DNA from: Homalodisca vitripennis | Taxonomy: Eukaryota; Arthropoda; Insecta; Hemiptera; Cicadellidae | Direction: 5' to 3' | Assembly (NCBI RefSeq): GCF_021130785.1 | Contig: NC_060209.1 | Coordinates: 20,545,501-20,609,500 of the forward strand | DNA: 64,000 nt | Shown: in pieces, positions 1-12,053 of the stretch | How positions within the stretch are numbered: the first letter of the stretch is position 1 | How the letters are laid out: every line of letters starts with the position of its first letter | The notes under the pieces: model-generated | Told to the model about the DNA's origin: nothing | The model's database searches: none | Seen by the model: the letters and a program-made list of their open reading frames with translations, nothing else | Program-made: the position numbers and the translations under genes

Positions 1-3000
1 GTCGGGAGAATACTGATGACTAGTACTGTCTCACCTCTCGCATACAGAGTGGCTGATCATACAACAACAGCGATCACTGACTGAAACTTGCATCGACTCC
101 ACCCGTACTTTCACAACGGTTTGGGATACCAAGATTTTAAATAGTTATAGTTCCCTTTCTTTTGGACGACGACTGGATTAGAAAAGTTTCGTAATTTAGC
201 AAAATAGTTACGTATATCAAGCACCAGCAGTTATCCGCGGCTTTGCTCGTAATTACGTAGGATTTGCACATGTACGAGCATTTTTGGATCGGGTGAATGA
301 TATTTCCGACGCCAATGTTGAGTTTGCCTTGTTGCCGCCACATTCAAGAAAACATGTTCAAAAGTGTATGGCCATTGTAATTTACTCCGGTCTTATTATT
401 ATTTTATGCCATAGTAGATTTAGCTTTGTTTCCCCAATCAAATATATATTTGACAGCCTGCTTCTGTCAAAAGACAACTAAGATAGGTTTTATTATAGTC
501 TTTAATTTTAAAGTAAAAGTAAGATATAACTTTGTCTTTAATAACTGCTTTACAGTACTGACCAAGCACTGCATACTTAATATTTGCTAAAGTAGATTTT
601 TCCTAAAACTTATAATTTTCGTATCTGAATAAACTCTGTGCTCAACAGCGACTCCAAAATAAATTTCAAATAAGAAGTTTTGTTCCTATCAAGCTTACTC
701 TTTGCTTTCAAGACTATAATTTTAAACAAATGTATAATAATAAATTAGTGAAACATATGGTTGTGCTGTCATAAAACAATGTTTACAGTTCTTTACACTC
801 AACATGGTCTTTCAGTTAATAACATTTGTTTGCTGTAATGCAACTATGAGACCAAGATAGGATTTTAGGCAACTTTGGACACTAGCGTGGCATAGCCTGG
901 AAGGATTTTAAAAATAAGAATAGGCCTATGTATTAACCAACCCTAAGAATTTCCATGTAAATTTCAGAATAATCGATCTAGAAGTTTTTACGTGATTGAG
1001 TAAAACACACACAGAGATACCATTCATTTTTTATGTAATGGTATAATTTGGTTGGAAATATAAGCCTCTACTTTGAATGGTTTAGAGCTATACAAGTATG
1101 AAGAAAATTTAACAGTGTTACCATTAAAGGTTTTAATCACTTTAAAAAAATAAGACTACATTTTTGTGTACAGAGTATGACAAACCATACACATTCAAAA
1201 TATGATGTCCTTGTTAAACTGTTTACTTTCATAGTGGTTGGAAAATTGTTACGTGGTACAGGAAATTTTGAAATACTTCAACTCTCAGAAATTCTTTTAC
1301 AATCAAAAGGTGATAATTTCAGACTATTCTTTTGTATGAATCTGATGTACATATGCACCAAATGTAAAGTTTTCAGATATTAAAGACCAACTTTTTTTGT
1401 AATTGGATTATTTCCTCTAGCTTATATAGAAAACATGTAGTTAGGTCTAAATAATTCCTGTGCAGTTTGACATGACAGTAATTATCACATTAAATGTATT
1501 TTATAAAGTTATTAACTGCTGAATCATGTAATCGGCAGCTGAAGTATGTTTTTTTTTTCATTCAATAATTATATCAATTTAAGATGTGAAATCTATACTT
1601 GTTGAGAAGAATTATTGTGGGTGACTTTGATTTTAAATGGTTTTATCTTAATTGTACAAGATTCTACTGTATATATATATATACATGTTAATATAAAAAA
1701 TTATTGTGTTCCTTGAGCATTCCAAATATTTATTAAATGTAAATTTTGGAGATTTAAAATTGGAATGGTTGACATTGTTACTTAAATATTTCCAAAAGTA
1801 TACATGTCAGTAATACAGAAATTATCAATTACTAATTAGTCGGAGTTAGTAAAGCAGTATTGTTTTGATTAAGTTCTATTCTTAAAGTGCTTGAAACTTG
1901 TTAGTATAAACATATGATGCAAAAGTAGACATTTTTTATAGTAAAAATACATTTAAAGAAAGTACAACATGAATTATTAACATGATCATAAGAAATAATA
2001 TGGTTTAAATAAGTAATTGTTATGGACAAGAAATAGTATGTTTTAAATAAGTAATTGTTATGGACAGATCATAGTAAAAGAGAACTTAAATGTTTTTATG
2101 AAGGTTGAGGCATATTGCCAAGTTCTATTTCAACTTCATCGGCATTCAGAAGGCCCAGTGAAGTTCATTTGTTTGTGCTCAGATAGGCGTAATGAAATAT
2201 TCATATTGATATTGTGTGTGCAAAGTAACTATACGTTTATATCCAATGCTCAGTTCTTGATGGTATAACTACAATTGAATAAATTATAGATTTTTTCTTA
2301 AATTAATTTAAAGAGTCGCCTGGTAGAAACTGTCTCCACACTGTTCTATTATTACTTGTAGAATACTGTGAAAATTGTTCACCAATTAAAAAAAATGTAG
2401 CTTCATGTGATACATATTTTGGTATTTATTTCTTAGCACTTTATGATCTTTGTGAAGTACATGATCGTGAGTTTGATTTTTAACTTTATTGCTAAACTTG
2501 TACCTTATTCATTCAAATATCATAACTAGAACATAGCATGAAACAGTGAAATAGTATGAAAATGCCTTAAAGACAGCTCTCAAGAACAAAGCCCTTAAAA
2601 CCATGGTCTGATTATAAGGGAAGTAATCCTCAATGCTGAGGAAAAGTTTTTTAGAACTTTTGATGTGTCTTGCCTTTTTGCATCTTAAAATAATAATAAA
2701 GAAGACATAAGCGAAAAGTTAACTTGTTCAGGGTTGGCTCATAACATTAGATATTGTGTAGTATCTGCAGTACCTAATATTGTCTATGAAAAGTGCTGAA
2801 ATAGGAGACTATAGATAAATCGCTCGCAAAGAAACCTGTGCATAAGGCAATATCTGAGTAGCCACACGCAGGAAGGCCCCCCTCCAGTAGTGGAGAGTGG
2901 AACAAGCATCTGCTTATCTCTGTTTTATCAGCTGTGTGGATTGTGTCTCGCTTGTGCCGTTTTGTTTACACTGCAGCTACTTACCTGTTGTATAACTATA

Positions 3001-4440
3001 TTGTATTTGTGTGTGTAGGCCTTTACAAGGGTCACATTCCAAGCGTAAAATGTTAATTGAATAGACTAATATAGCCATAGACGTATCCAGGGAGCTGCGT
3101 TTTGGTGTGAGGTTAGCCGCTAAGTGGCAGTGGCCAGGTCAGGGGATAGAGCAAGCGGGTGAGTGCAGAGCAGTGGTGGGGATACTGGGAGAGGGTGGCA
3201 TCACAGCGGCAGAGGGGTATTTACCCTACCCTGCGTGAACTAAAATCGCCCAGTGTCTTTTTGTAAGCGGTTTACCTATAACAAATTTCTTAGTGTAAAA
3301 GATATGAAGACATTGTGATAGTAGTGCGTGTCTAATACTGACCTTGTCTTTGTTATAATACTCATTGCTTTATTCATTATTCTTTGTTTATGTACACATG
3401 TACTTAGACTGGCATAACGGTTTGCGTAAAAATACATTCACGCACAAAGGATAGTTGTTCGAGTGGTATGTGTGCATGAATGTGAGTGCACATGTGTGTG
3501 TGTGTGTAGTGGAAGAATTTTATTCAATTACATCTCGATGAGAAGTAATAAACATTTTGAGTCAGTAGACTAGTACTGCCATTTTTCATAACTCAAACAT
3601 TAGTTTACAAAATAAGGTTTAAAAAATCAGAAACTTTTTCTGTGAAAAACATGATCAATATAGTCTTATATAAATATTCGCCACATATATTATAATAGCT
3701 ACTTTAGTATGAGACATCAATGCAAGCCTGGATTGTGGTGCAATGTGGATAATCGATTGAATTCAACAATCAAGCGATCGTTCGATTGCTTTCAAAATGG
3801 CATGAATCTTTCTCATCACTCAGAATAATGAAAGAATGTCGTTAGGGTCAGAAAGCTCTAGTGCACACTCCGTAAATAAACTGTTGTTTAATGCACTTAA
3901 GCTTGAGATATGCTGTTTAATCTTCGCATGAGTGTAGAAGATTAGTTTCATGTGATAACACTAGTATTAAAACAAATAATTGAGATCTCTTTACGTTATT
4001 AATAGAGGTTTAAAATTGACTTGTTCATGTACTATAAAGTACAAGTAAAGTATTTTGTGTGAACTGGTTAGTATTTTTTCTTATATTTTGGTCAGAAAAC
4101 TGATTAAAGTGATGAGTTTTTATTGATTTTTATTTTAACCTATGTTTATTAGTTTGTCTGAAAATATTTTTTTCTGGTGTAAGATCAGAGTTATAAAGAG
4201 GATGTTTGTGACGGCTGCTCACAGGCAAGTACAATATCACTGCCAACTCAGTAATGTTTTTCATTGATAAAATGCTGCCATGTTGTAAATACATAAACTT
4301 TAATCAAACTTTATTTAACCTTAAACTTAAAATTACCGTTAATTCGAGAGTGGTAAAAAGTACAATGTTTTAATGTAATATAAAACATATTGTTTTTTTA
4401 CCTACTTCGCTTCAATACGTTAACAAATTTGATCACTATA
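1..4440. other. AT-rich non-coding stretch, no gene recognised
   Basis: No open frame here looks like a conserved protein and the short ORFs lack recognisable motifs. There is a 38-bp tandem duplication at 1991-2066 and a GC-richer patch at about 3070-3240 that I cannot classify. It may be upstream intron of the TBC1D1/4 gene, because that gene's first recognised exon (11902) starts in mid-protein; that is inference. Confidence 0.4.
1991..2066. repeat. 38-bp tandem duplication (2 copies)
   Basis: Two consecutive 38-bp units (1991-2028 and 2029-2066) differ at only a few positions. Both end with the block AATTGTTATGGACA. This is a simple local duplication with no coding content. Confidence 0.8.
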
Positions 4441-4454
4441 GCCTGTTTTTCAAA

Positions 4455-4700
4455 CTTTTATTCTTCCTCTTTTCGCTCTGAAAGGTTGTTATTTGAGTCT
4501 TGGGCGAGGTTTACTATAAACGGTTTGACAATCACATCATTAGCGAACTGCCTGTTGTAGTCTTCATCCTGTAACCGCTCAGTATGGTGAACGCACTTCT
4601 CCCAGTCCTTACTGTTACCTTATCGATAGTTCTTCGATCTATTTCCGTAAGGTCTACCTTCTTGCTTGTGTTGCTTGTGGCCACATATCCTTTTGCCTGA
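4455..4700 (-). pseudogene. Unrecognised coding-like fragment, 3' end of a decayed ORF
   Basis: Read on the minus strand, this stretch gives one frame of about 80 codons broken by one stop. It has non-random composition: an H-K-Q-rich start, then DWEKCVHHTERLQDED, FANDVIVKPFIVNLAQD, and an acidic C-terminus ending in KEEE-stop just before an AATAAA-like run. The tail resembles the acidic C-termini of some DDE transposases, but I do not recognise the family. A retrocopy of a host gene is the alternative. Confidence 0.35.
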
Positions 4701-5290
4701 GCTTAGATGAGCTCTAAGGGGGTAAAAATAATGTTTCATGACCCATTTTACACACTATCTATCTTGTCTATTACATATTTGTTTGGGGCATTTATAATGA
4801 ATAAATGATTTATTTCCATATAAATAAGGTAAATATAAAGTACATGTAATAAATGGAAATAATGTTGGCCTGTTACTAGTATATGGCCAACATGAGTTCA
4901 GTATTTTTTACAAAACATTATAAAGCTCGAGCACGCCTGCATTACTATAAATACAATTTATTACAAATCAAAATAAAAAATCCGCAACATCTGTTGCAAA
5001 CAACTGTGCTAAATTAACCAATTCATTGTTTACAATTTTACATTAAATGCAAGATTTACCATTTAGATTGAGATAGGCTAAGGCTAATAAACGTAAATAA
5101 ATTTGTAGATATACATGGAATTTACTTGCCAGTAAATATACTTTTTACTCGACTACTTACTTTTTATATATGTTCAGTTTCATACAAGTTAATATTTCCT
5201 TCACTGTGTGTGACAAACATAAGAACAAACAGAACAAATTAAGAAAAAAACAATGATAGCTTATGACATTATGAGGTATACAATTTTTAT

Positions 5291-5692
5291 CTAACTTAAG
5301 ACTGAATTTAAAAAGTCAATTTCGGCGTTTTGTAATAGCCAAGATTGCATTTGATTGCAGAAACCTTTTAAATTGGTACACATTTTTATATTATTTGGTA
5401 ATTGGTTGAAATACTTAGGGCCATTGTACCCATAAGCCTGTCTAAAAATAATTTTGTTAACTTTTGGGATTCTAAAAAAAATTTTATGTAAACTTCGAGT
5501 TTTATAAAAAAGAGTATTAGTGCCTTGATTTCCGCTTCTGATATAGAACAATCTGAGAACTTTAAATATATATAGATGTTGGATCGGTAATATTTTTAAT
5601 TCAGAATAGATAGGAAAAGAACTTTCCCATTTTCGTTTTGCCTTAATGATTCGTATAAAATGGCATCCGTAATGATTTGTGGGTAATTGCAT
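5291..5692 (-). mobile_element. LINE reverse-transcriptase C-terminal fragment
   Basis: An open minus-strand frame of 133 codons carries the signature found at the C-terminus of CR1/Jockey-like non-LTR retrotransposon ORF2, shown by YNGPKYFNQLPNNIK followed by a helical tail with SWLLQ. It lacks the endonuclease and RT core, so it is a 5'-truncated insertion. The same type of tail occurs at about 18930, 45560 and 58184, always on the minus strand. The clade is not certain. Confidence 0.75.
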
Positions 5693-6347
5693 CCTTGCTA
5701 AGAAGTTCAGTCCTTGCTGTTTCAGCTTAGGGGGTTTCTAGGATGAAGAAGGATTGGAGTTATTTTGCTTTCAGGCAGCAGTGATTGCTCAGTCAAATAA
5801 CTTATTATTAATTTATTTTTAGTGGTAAATCTCTGCCCAGATATCAGTTACCACGTAACACATAATATTAGTTGGAATAGACTGTTACTTGTAAAATTGT
5901 TTGGTTTACAAATTTCAAGTAAAGTTAATTGAAATGTTAAATTATCAGTTTTTAAATGATCAGTATTATTAAAGTTTTTTGGAACACATTCATTTAAGTA
6001 AATATGTTTGTTAATGAATATGTATTTTAATCTAATTAGCACTACATAAATTGTAATTATTAGAAATTGAATTCAATTATTCAATTTGCAGCCTATACAT
6101 TTTGTAAAACATACAAAATTGTTTTTCAAAGTAAATTGGTTCTTATTTATTAGTCTTAAAAAATCTACAAGAACATTGTATTCTATATTACTTCAATAAC
6201 CTAATCTTTCTGACAAGATTCCAGCTATTACCAACCAAGAAAGCTTCATAAGGAAATAATATAAATAATCAATTATGTATTAATCAACAAGCAGTTGTGT
6301 TGTAACTTCAAGACTTAAACAACTTTTGAATCTAATGATATGCTGTA

Positions 6348-6350
<3 letters not shown>

Positions 6351-6408
<58 letters not shown>
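6351..6408. repeat. (TA)n microsatellite, about 29 units
   Basis: This is an uninterrupted TA run of about 58 bp flanked by ordinary AT-rich sequence. It is a simple microsatellite and a likely site of length error in assembly. Confidence 0.95.
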
Positions 6409-6413
<5 letters not shown>

Positions 6414-8479
6414 AAACAAGATCTTTTAATGTGTAGAGGTGAAAATCGTCTAAAATGTTTAATTGTTATTTGCATTCATTAGGAAATTAAAATGATAGTA
6501 TTGTGTGCTTTGAATTGTTAAGATGGCAACAAAACAACATTTTCTGATTAAAACACTGACTTAACATGTGGACTGCAGCAGACACCTTTTCGCGCAGAGG
6601 CAGAAACATCTGTTTGGTATCACTGAGTATAGAGCCAGCTGCAGTATCATTGTAGCTAGACAGTAATTGTACAAAATAGTTGTAATACCTTCAATGTCAC
6701 TCTGTGTTAGCACCTGTCAAAATGAAAGTAAACCCTTTCCTGGCGTTATAGCATGGTAAACTAAATAATGATTTACATTGAGCATTTAGACATGTAGTAG
6801 TTGTACTAAAAACATGAAGGAGTAAAAAAACAATAAAATATTAAATTTCAAAAGGAAATAACAGTTAAACAGTCCCTGTATGTGTTTTTTTACCTAAGGT
6901 GTCAGTGGTAATAGGCCTGGCCACCAGATTGCGCTGTGGAAAGGTGTTTAGTGACAATTTTGTATTTTTTCTTTAATTTAACACATACATTTTTGACAAA
7001 AATATTATCCTTTAATTATATGTTTTTGTTCAAATACTTAATTATTACTTAACATTTACCAGGATTAAGGAACATATATTTATGGTTTTTTACAGATAAA
7101 ACTTCCTCTTTACAGTGGAAATTTCAGTTTTTTGACAAGTTGTGAGTATATTTTGGGTGTGCTATCTAGTTTGCTATTTTGTCTTTTCTAGGATCCTTTG
7201 TTTGTTATGTTTAACTATTATTGTTTTTTATTTTGTTATTCACGTTAATGATTTTTAATTGACTAATTTTACAGTTGTTTGTGTTGTGGTGTGTTTCTAA
7301 GCTGAAGTGAAGTAATATTGTTTAACATAAGTAAATAAAATAACCTCTTAATAATGATTTTTTTATATTAAATTTACTTAGTAAAAGTTTGTGGTTTTGG
7401 CATTTTGAGTGCTTTTGGATGAACTCTGTGGATTATTTCTCGTATTTGCTGTAAGTGGTGTGATCAAATATTTTGTAAAAAATATTGCTTTATTTATTTT
7501 TACTGCACTTAAATGAGTATTATATTTTTGCATATTTAGTATGGGTAGGATTTATAATATGAAAAAAAAAACAAATATGGCATATTATATTTTTTAATAT
7601 GCTCATATAGTAATGTTTTTTAAGATATTTATAAAACATTTAAACTAAACCAGTAATTTTTTTTCTTGATTTTTCGTTTTTGAAATATAATGTTCACTAA
7701 ATTGCACCTATGGTAATTTAGGTTTAAAATTATAAATTATTTTAAAACAGTTTAGTCTCTAGTTATTGTCAATATATTTTTTGCTTTTATTAAAATTCTA
7801 ATAAAACCTTTTGAATATTTAAAATTTGTAACAAGCTAAATTCTAAATTTTATTTGAGAAATCACTAATTAAATCGAGGTTTAATGTATTTCATGATTCT
7901 GACTATAAAATTAGCTCTAAACACTAACAGTTTTGTTTCAAGATTTTAGAAGTATAATTTATAAATACATCCAGAAATGTATACGTGGTATTTTTAAGAT
8001 TCTTTAAAGACATGATAAGTTATGATTTATTTTCTTATAAGACTGATGTTACACACATAATTTGAACACAAGCACTACATACACGTCTTGTGTGTATATA
8101 CACAAGCACGCATGAATATTGAGGCATGCGCACAAACACATATTAAACACAGGTAAATAGATTTTCCTTCTGATTTTGTGGATTTTTAAAATATGAAAAA
8201 TAACTTAAATTACTTACGCTTTAGTACTTACGACTAGTTATTGTTATTTGATTTTTTTTACCATTTTATAGCTCATTAAATGGTTGAAAGTGGTGTAAAT
8301 GTCATCTGTATATAATTACTTTTTTAAAACAGATTAAAATTTTAATTTGTATAAAAGATGGAAACTCGTGGAGATCCGAATGGTGTATCAATCTCTAGAT
8401 CTTTCTAAACTCTGTGCTAGTGTGAATAATGGCTCAAACAATGTCTAGTATCTAATTAATGCTGTGTTTAAGCACTATT

Positions 8480-8505
8480 GAGAGAGAGAGAGAAAGAAAG
8501 AGAGA
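8480..8505. repeat. (GA)n/(GAAA)n microsatellite
   Basis: This is a purine-only tract of AG units interrupted by AAAG, 26 bp long. Confidence 0.85.
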
Positions 8506-8949
8506 ATATCTGTATTTTACAATCTTCAAGATTGAAAATGGTGTCACCTAATACAGTACATTTGTCATGGTAATTTCAGTCCAAAACTTGCTTTACATAG
8601 TAAAATTTGGCCAGTCCAGAAATTCACTTATGGTGTAGAACAGTCGTTGGAGCACCAAGCTTGAAGTTTTTTCTTTAAGATAATTGGGTCACCTATTTAT
8701 TCCTTCAATCGTAGAAAATAAAATAAAAACTAAAATATTTGTCCCTTGGCCACTTTTAATATTGTTATACAAAGTTTGTATACAATTCAGAGATTTCTAA
8801 CTTGCTTCCTCATTTGCTTGTCTCAAGATAATATCTAGAATCCATAGTGCACTCTTTATTTTCATTTAAATGACCTGAGTAGGTGATATCTTTGTTTCCA
8901 ACTGCATCCGTCTACGATACAAAAACTGATATTTTATTTGTTTTTTATA

Positions 8950-9300
8950 CTAATCTAAGCCAGTAAATATTGAGGTGCAAAAGTAGATCAGTAGATCTAG
9001 TCTACTGTGGAGCATGACTGTTGGAGTTGGTGGGGGCGTCCTAAATGTTAAAGGCAGTTGGTAGCTTGAACATAAGGGTGTGCTACCCCTGCCCTCTTCT
9101 ACTGGAGAGACTAGTACAGAGCTGGTCTTCTCTTCTTCCAAGGTGACATAACTGAGATAGAGGACCTGTAATCCTTGCTCATGGGCTTCAACAAGAGGCA
9201 GCTCCTACTTCAAACCTTATCCACCCTGAATATCCTGTCACTCCGAAAGCAAGCCCAAAGGCCCTTGTAGAACCAAATGCAATGAGAGGTGTCTCAACTT
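8950..9300 (-). repeat. Interspersed repeat, copy A (minus)
   Basis: The reverse complement of this segment resembles 35160-35620. Shared blocks include CCCACCAACTCCAACAGTCAT, the nearby GCAGTAGACTAGA-like block (CACAGTAGACTAGA here), and GTGACAGGATATTC followed by a GG-rich TAAGGT stretch. It contains a 63-codon minus-strand ORF with no recognisable domain. The two copies show a dispersed repeat family of at least about 350 bp. I cannot place it in a known class; a SINE or LINE UTR is possible. Confidence 0.6.
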
Positions 9301-9339
9301 CTTGTCCAAAGAGAACAAAAAAAAAGAGAAACAGTACCG

Positions 9340-11250
9340 ATACAACATTTTTCCTCATGTTTCGCATTTCTCATAACGTTATGTAAAATACAATCTTAAT
9401 AATTTATGTAAGACTTACAAAACATTCTGTCCAGTATTTAAAATCCAGTAATTTTCTATAAATTGTTTGAGAGAAAAAGTAGCAATTTATTACACATATT
9501 ATAGAATTTAATTCAATTCTGTGAATCAAAAAATCAAGTAATAAAAGTTTTCATATTAATTTCAAGTAGATGAACTGACTTACAATGTTTTACTTGTTTT
9601 TAAGGAGTCGATTATCAATCAGTAATTTCTTAATATAAAAATTTTTCAGGAGTGTATACTAGATCCATGTATACCAATTGGGCTTAATGTAGTTAAGTTG
9701 TATAAAGGCAGGAGGGACTTAAATGTAATTTATGATAAAGCTATATTACGTTACAAAACATTTTATTTACAAAATCTTGACAAATAACTTTTTTAATATC
9801 TGCGATTATAAAACCGTGTTAAATACATAAGTATTGTTAATACAGTAGGGGTATAAATTAAAATATTCTTTAAAGATGTAAAGTAATTTGTTCAGGATTC
9901 TTGTAATTAGAAGCATATCTCATGACAGATAACTGTAGAATATGTTGGGGGTTGCTGACAAAAAAGCATCCCACAGAGTTATTCCATATCAAATACCAAG
10001 AGTTTGATCACTTTCAAAGTGAAAATCACTCTATAAGGTGGATAGATGTCTTTGGTCTTATGAAACCCCATCTGAACATCATCATAAATATGGTCACTTA
10101 GCATGTAGGGGTAGGAGGTTGAATCACCAAACTCAAGGCTAGAGACTTGGGACTACATGAGAAATTTGGAATTTTGTGTATTTCATTCTACTGTTAATAT
10201 TTAGTTTGTGATAAACCCATTGTATTCGTATGAGAATCTTTAGCACCAGTGTGTGTGTGTGTAGTGTAGTGTTTCCATCACAAGTCCTTATTTGTTTATG
10301 TATATTTTTGTAAATATGACACAAATTTGTTTCTGTGACCCATTCAATTAATATAATTGTTTCAGGGAATATATAGATCTTATCAGCTTAACTGTCTGGC
10401 ATTATAAAATCTCTGAGAGGAACTGTTATGTTATCATTGAATAAATTTAAACGCAAACTACAATTTAAATTTTTGATTGGTAAAGTTATAAAACATATTT
10501 AGTTCCACATAATAGAAAGTAATTATTATATACTAAATTAATTAAATTTGTAGTTTTAAAATATTATGTAAAACTCCAAGGTAGCTTGATTAAAATTTCC
10601 AAATCACATTGATTGTGAGTGACAATATAATCTTGAAAAATGATGAAAATTATCTAATAATTAAACACATTTAACTAGTACAATCTGAAAAATTTGTCCA
10701 ATAGAAAGTAGAATCCACATTGGATATTTGAGTATTTCACAAAGTATTAAAAACAAGATCATTAGGCAATAATGTGCCAAGTCGACATTAAATTTGCATA
10801 CATAATTGGCTAGCTGGTATTCAGTTACTTAAGTAAAATGCCTTATCAGGCAGTCTGCTAGTATCGTTATGCAATTTCTGTTTTTACAAGAAACTCCAGT
10901 GGAACGTTACATATTTCTGACTTAAAGACATTTTTTTTACAGTCTTTGATTATATCCAATACACTAGTACAATTTAATGAATAATTTATTTGTATAGCTA
11001 ATTGGTTTTCCAATTTCTTTGTTCCTTCAAAACTTTGTTTTATCTTAACTGCCTGTTTTCTAATCATTTGACATGGTATACTCTCAAAACTAATTTAAAT
11101 TTGATGAGTTAAATTGTGGCCAAAACAGTCAAATGCTTAGATTTTTTAATCAGCTCTGGCATGTTGTAACCATAGACATTAAACCATAGTAAAAAACTTG
11201 AAAATTTGTCAGAAAATTTTTTAATAACTTAGTGAAATAAAAGTTTTCTT
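9340..11250. other. AT-rich non-coding stretch
   Basis: No supported gene. A minus-strand ORF of 66 codons at 10867-11067 has no recognised motif and is probably chance or decayed element sequence. Confidence 0.35.
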
Positions 11251-11253
11251 ATG

Positions 11254-11398
11254 CACAGGGTGTTCGATAAGTCAATACCCAATGTGTATGTTTCAGTGTT
11301 TGATAAGTCAATACCCTGTACATATGTATATATTCACTATAAAATATTTTACATATAATGTATTTAAATTATAAGTATTGATTTATCAAACACCTTGT
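11254..11398. mobile_element. Short MITE-like inverted-repeat element (145 bp)
   Basis: The left end, starting CACAGGGTGTTCGATAAGTC, is mirrored by the right end, which reads CACAAGGTGTTTGATAAATC on the minus strand. That is about 25 bp of inverted repeat with few mismatches. A second direct copy of GTTTGATAAGTCAATACCCT lies inside. The CAGGGTGTTC-type end is common in Tc1/mariner-class MITEs, but I see no clear TA duplication, so the class is an inference. Confidence 0.6.
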
Positions 11399-11867
11399 GA
11401 CTTAAATTGGCAATCTCTTGTTAAACTTCTCTGTTTATCAAGGGAATAAACTTTTGACGTTTTTGGTTAACTCAGGAAATCTGCAGGAATTATACTGTGA
11501 TTGTGTATGTGAGAGAAAAGAAAACTTTATGATGCTGAGGTTTAGTAGCTAAAATCTTTTTTCATCAATGTCAGATAATAAGTTGATTGAGAATGTAGAG
11601 TTCATAAATCAATTTTTAAAGCGAGTCTCCACTTCACAAGCACAGCTTCAAGAAAGATAGCAATTCTTAGAGCAAAGGCTGATAAAATTAAACCTATGAG
11701 TTTGGTTTGATTAGTACCTTTACATTTGAGTTTACTCAGCTATTTAGAAGATTTTAAAGTTTTTTCATCTGATAATTTCGTTAAAGTAAAAACATTCTTG
11801 TGTGTCTCATTGGGAGAAGAAAAGTAAAGTATTTTAGTAATAAATGAGCCAGAGATTGTTCCTGCAT

Positions 11868-12053
11868 TTACACAATGGTAACAGAACGTTGTATTTTGCA
11901 GGCAGTAGACTTAATGGCTGCGATGAGGGACCAGGCGAACAGAACTACCAACCCGATAGTTAGAACATGCAGCAGTGCCGCCACCCTCACTTCTCTCTGT
12001 GCCGATATCTCACCCAGTTCCTCACACTTTTTTGAGGTAAAATAAACAGGCAC
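11868..12053 (-). other. Antisense open frame over exon 1 (not a gene)
   Basis: The minus-strand frame here is open for 61 codons and includes a hydrophobic run, but it is the shadow of exon 1. It is listed only to prevent misreading as a membrane protein. Confidence 0.7.
11902..12036 (+). CDS. plx: plx exon 1 seen here (end of PTB1)
   Basis: 45 codons in phase 0, between TTTTGCAG and GAG|GTAAAA. The start [12 protein letters not shown] corresponds to the helix that closes the first PTB domain in TBC1D1/4, and the end SHFFE joins directly to VLYVGKV in the next exon, as in vertebrate FEVLYCGKV. It begins in mid-protein, so at least one upstream coding exon must exist. Confidence 0.8.

Larger units (their letters stand above)
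5700..8940. other. AT-rich non-coding stretch with microsatellites
   Basis: Apart from the (TA)n tract at 6351-6408 and a purine-rich (GA)n tract at 8480-8505, I see no gene, RNA or element with clear ends. Short ORFs are AT-driven and have no motif. Confidence 0.4.
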
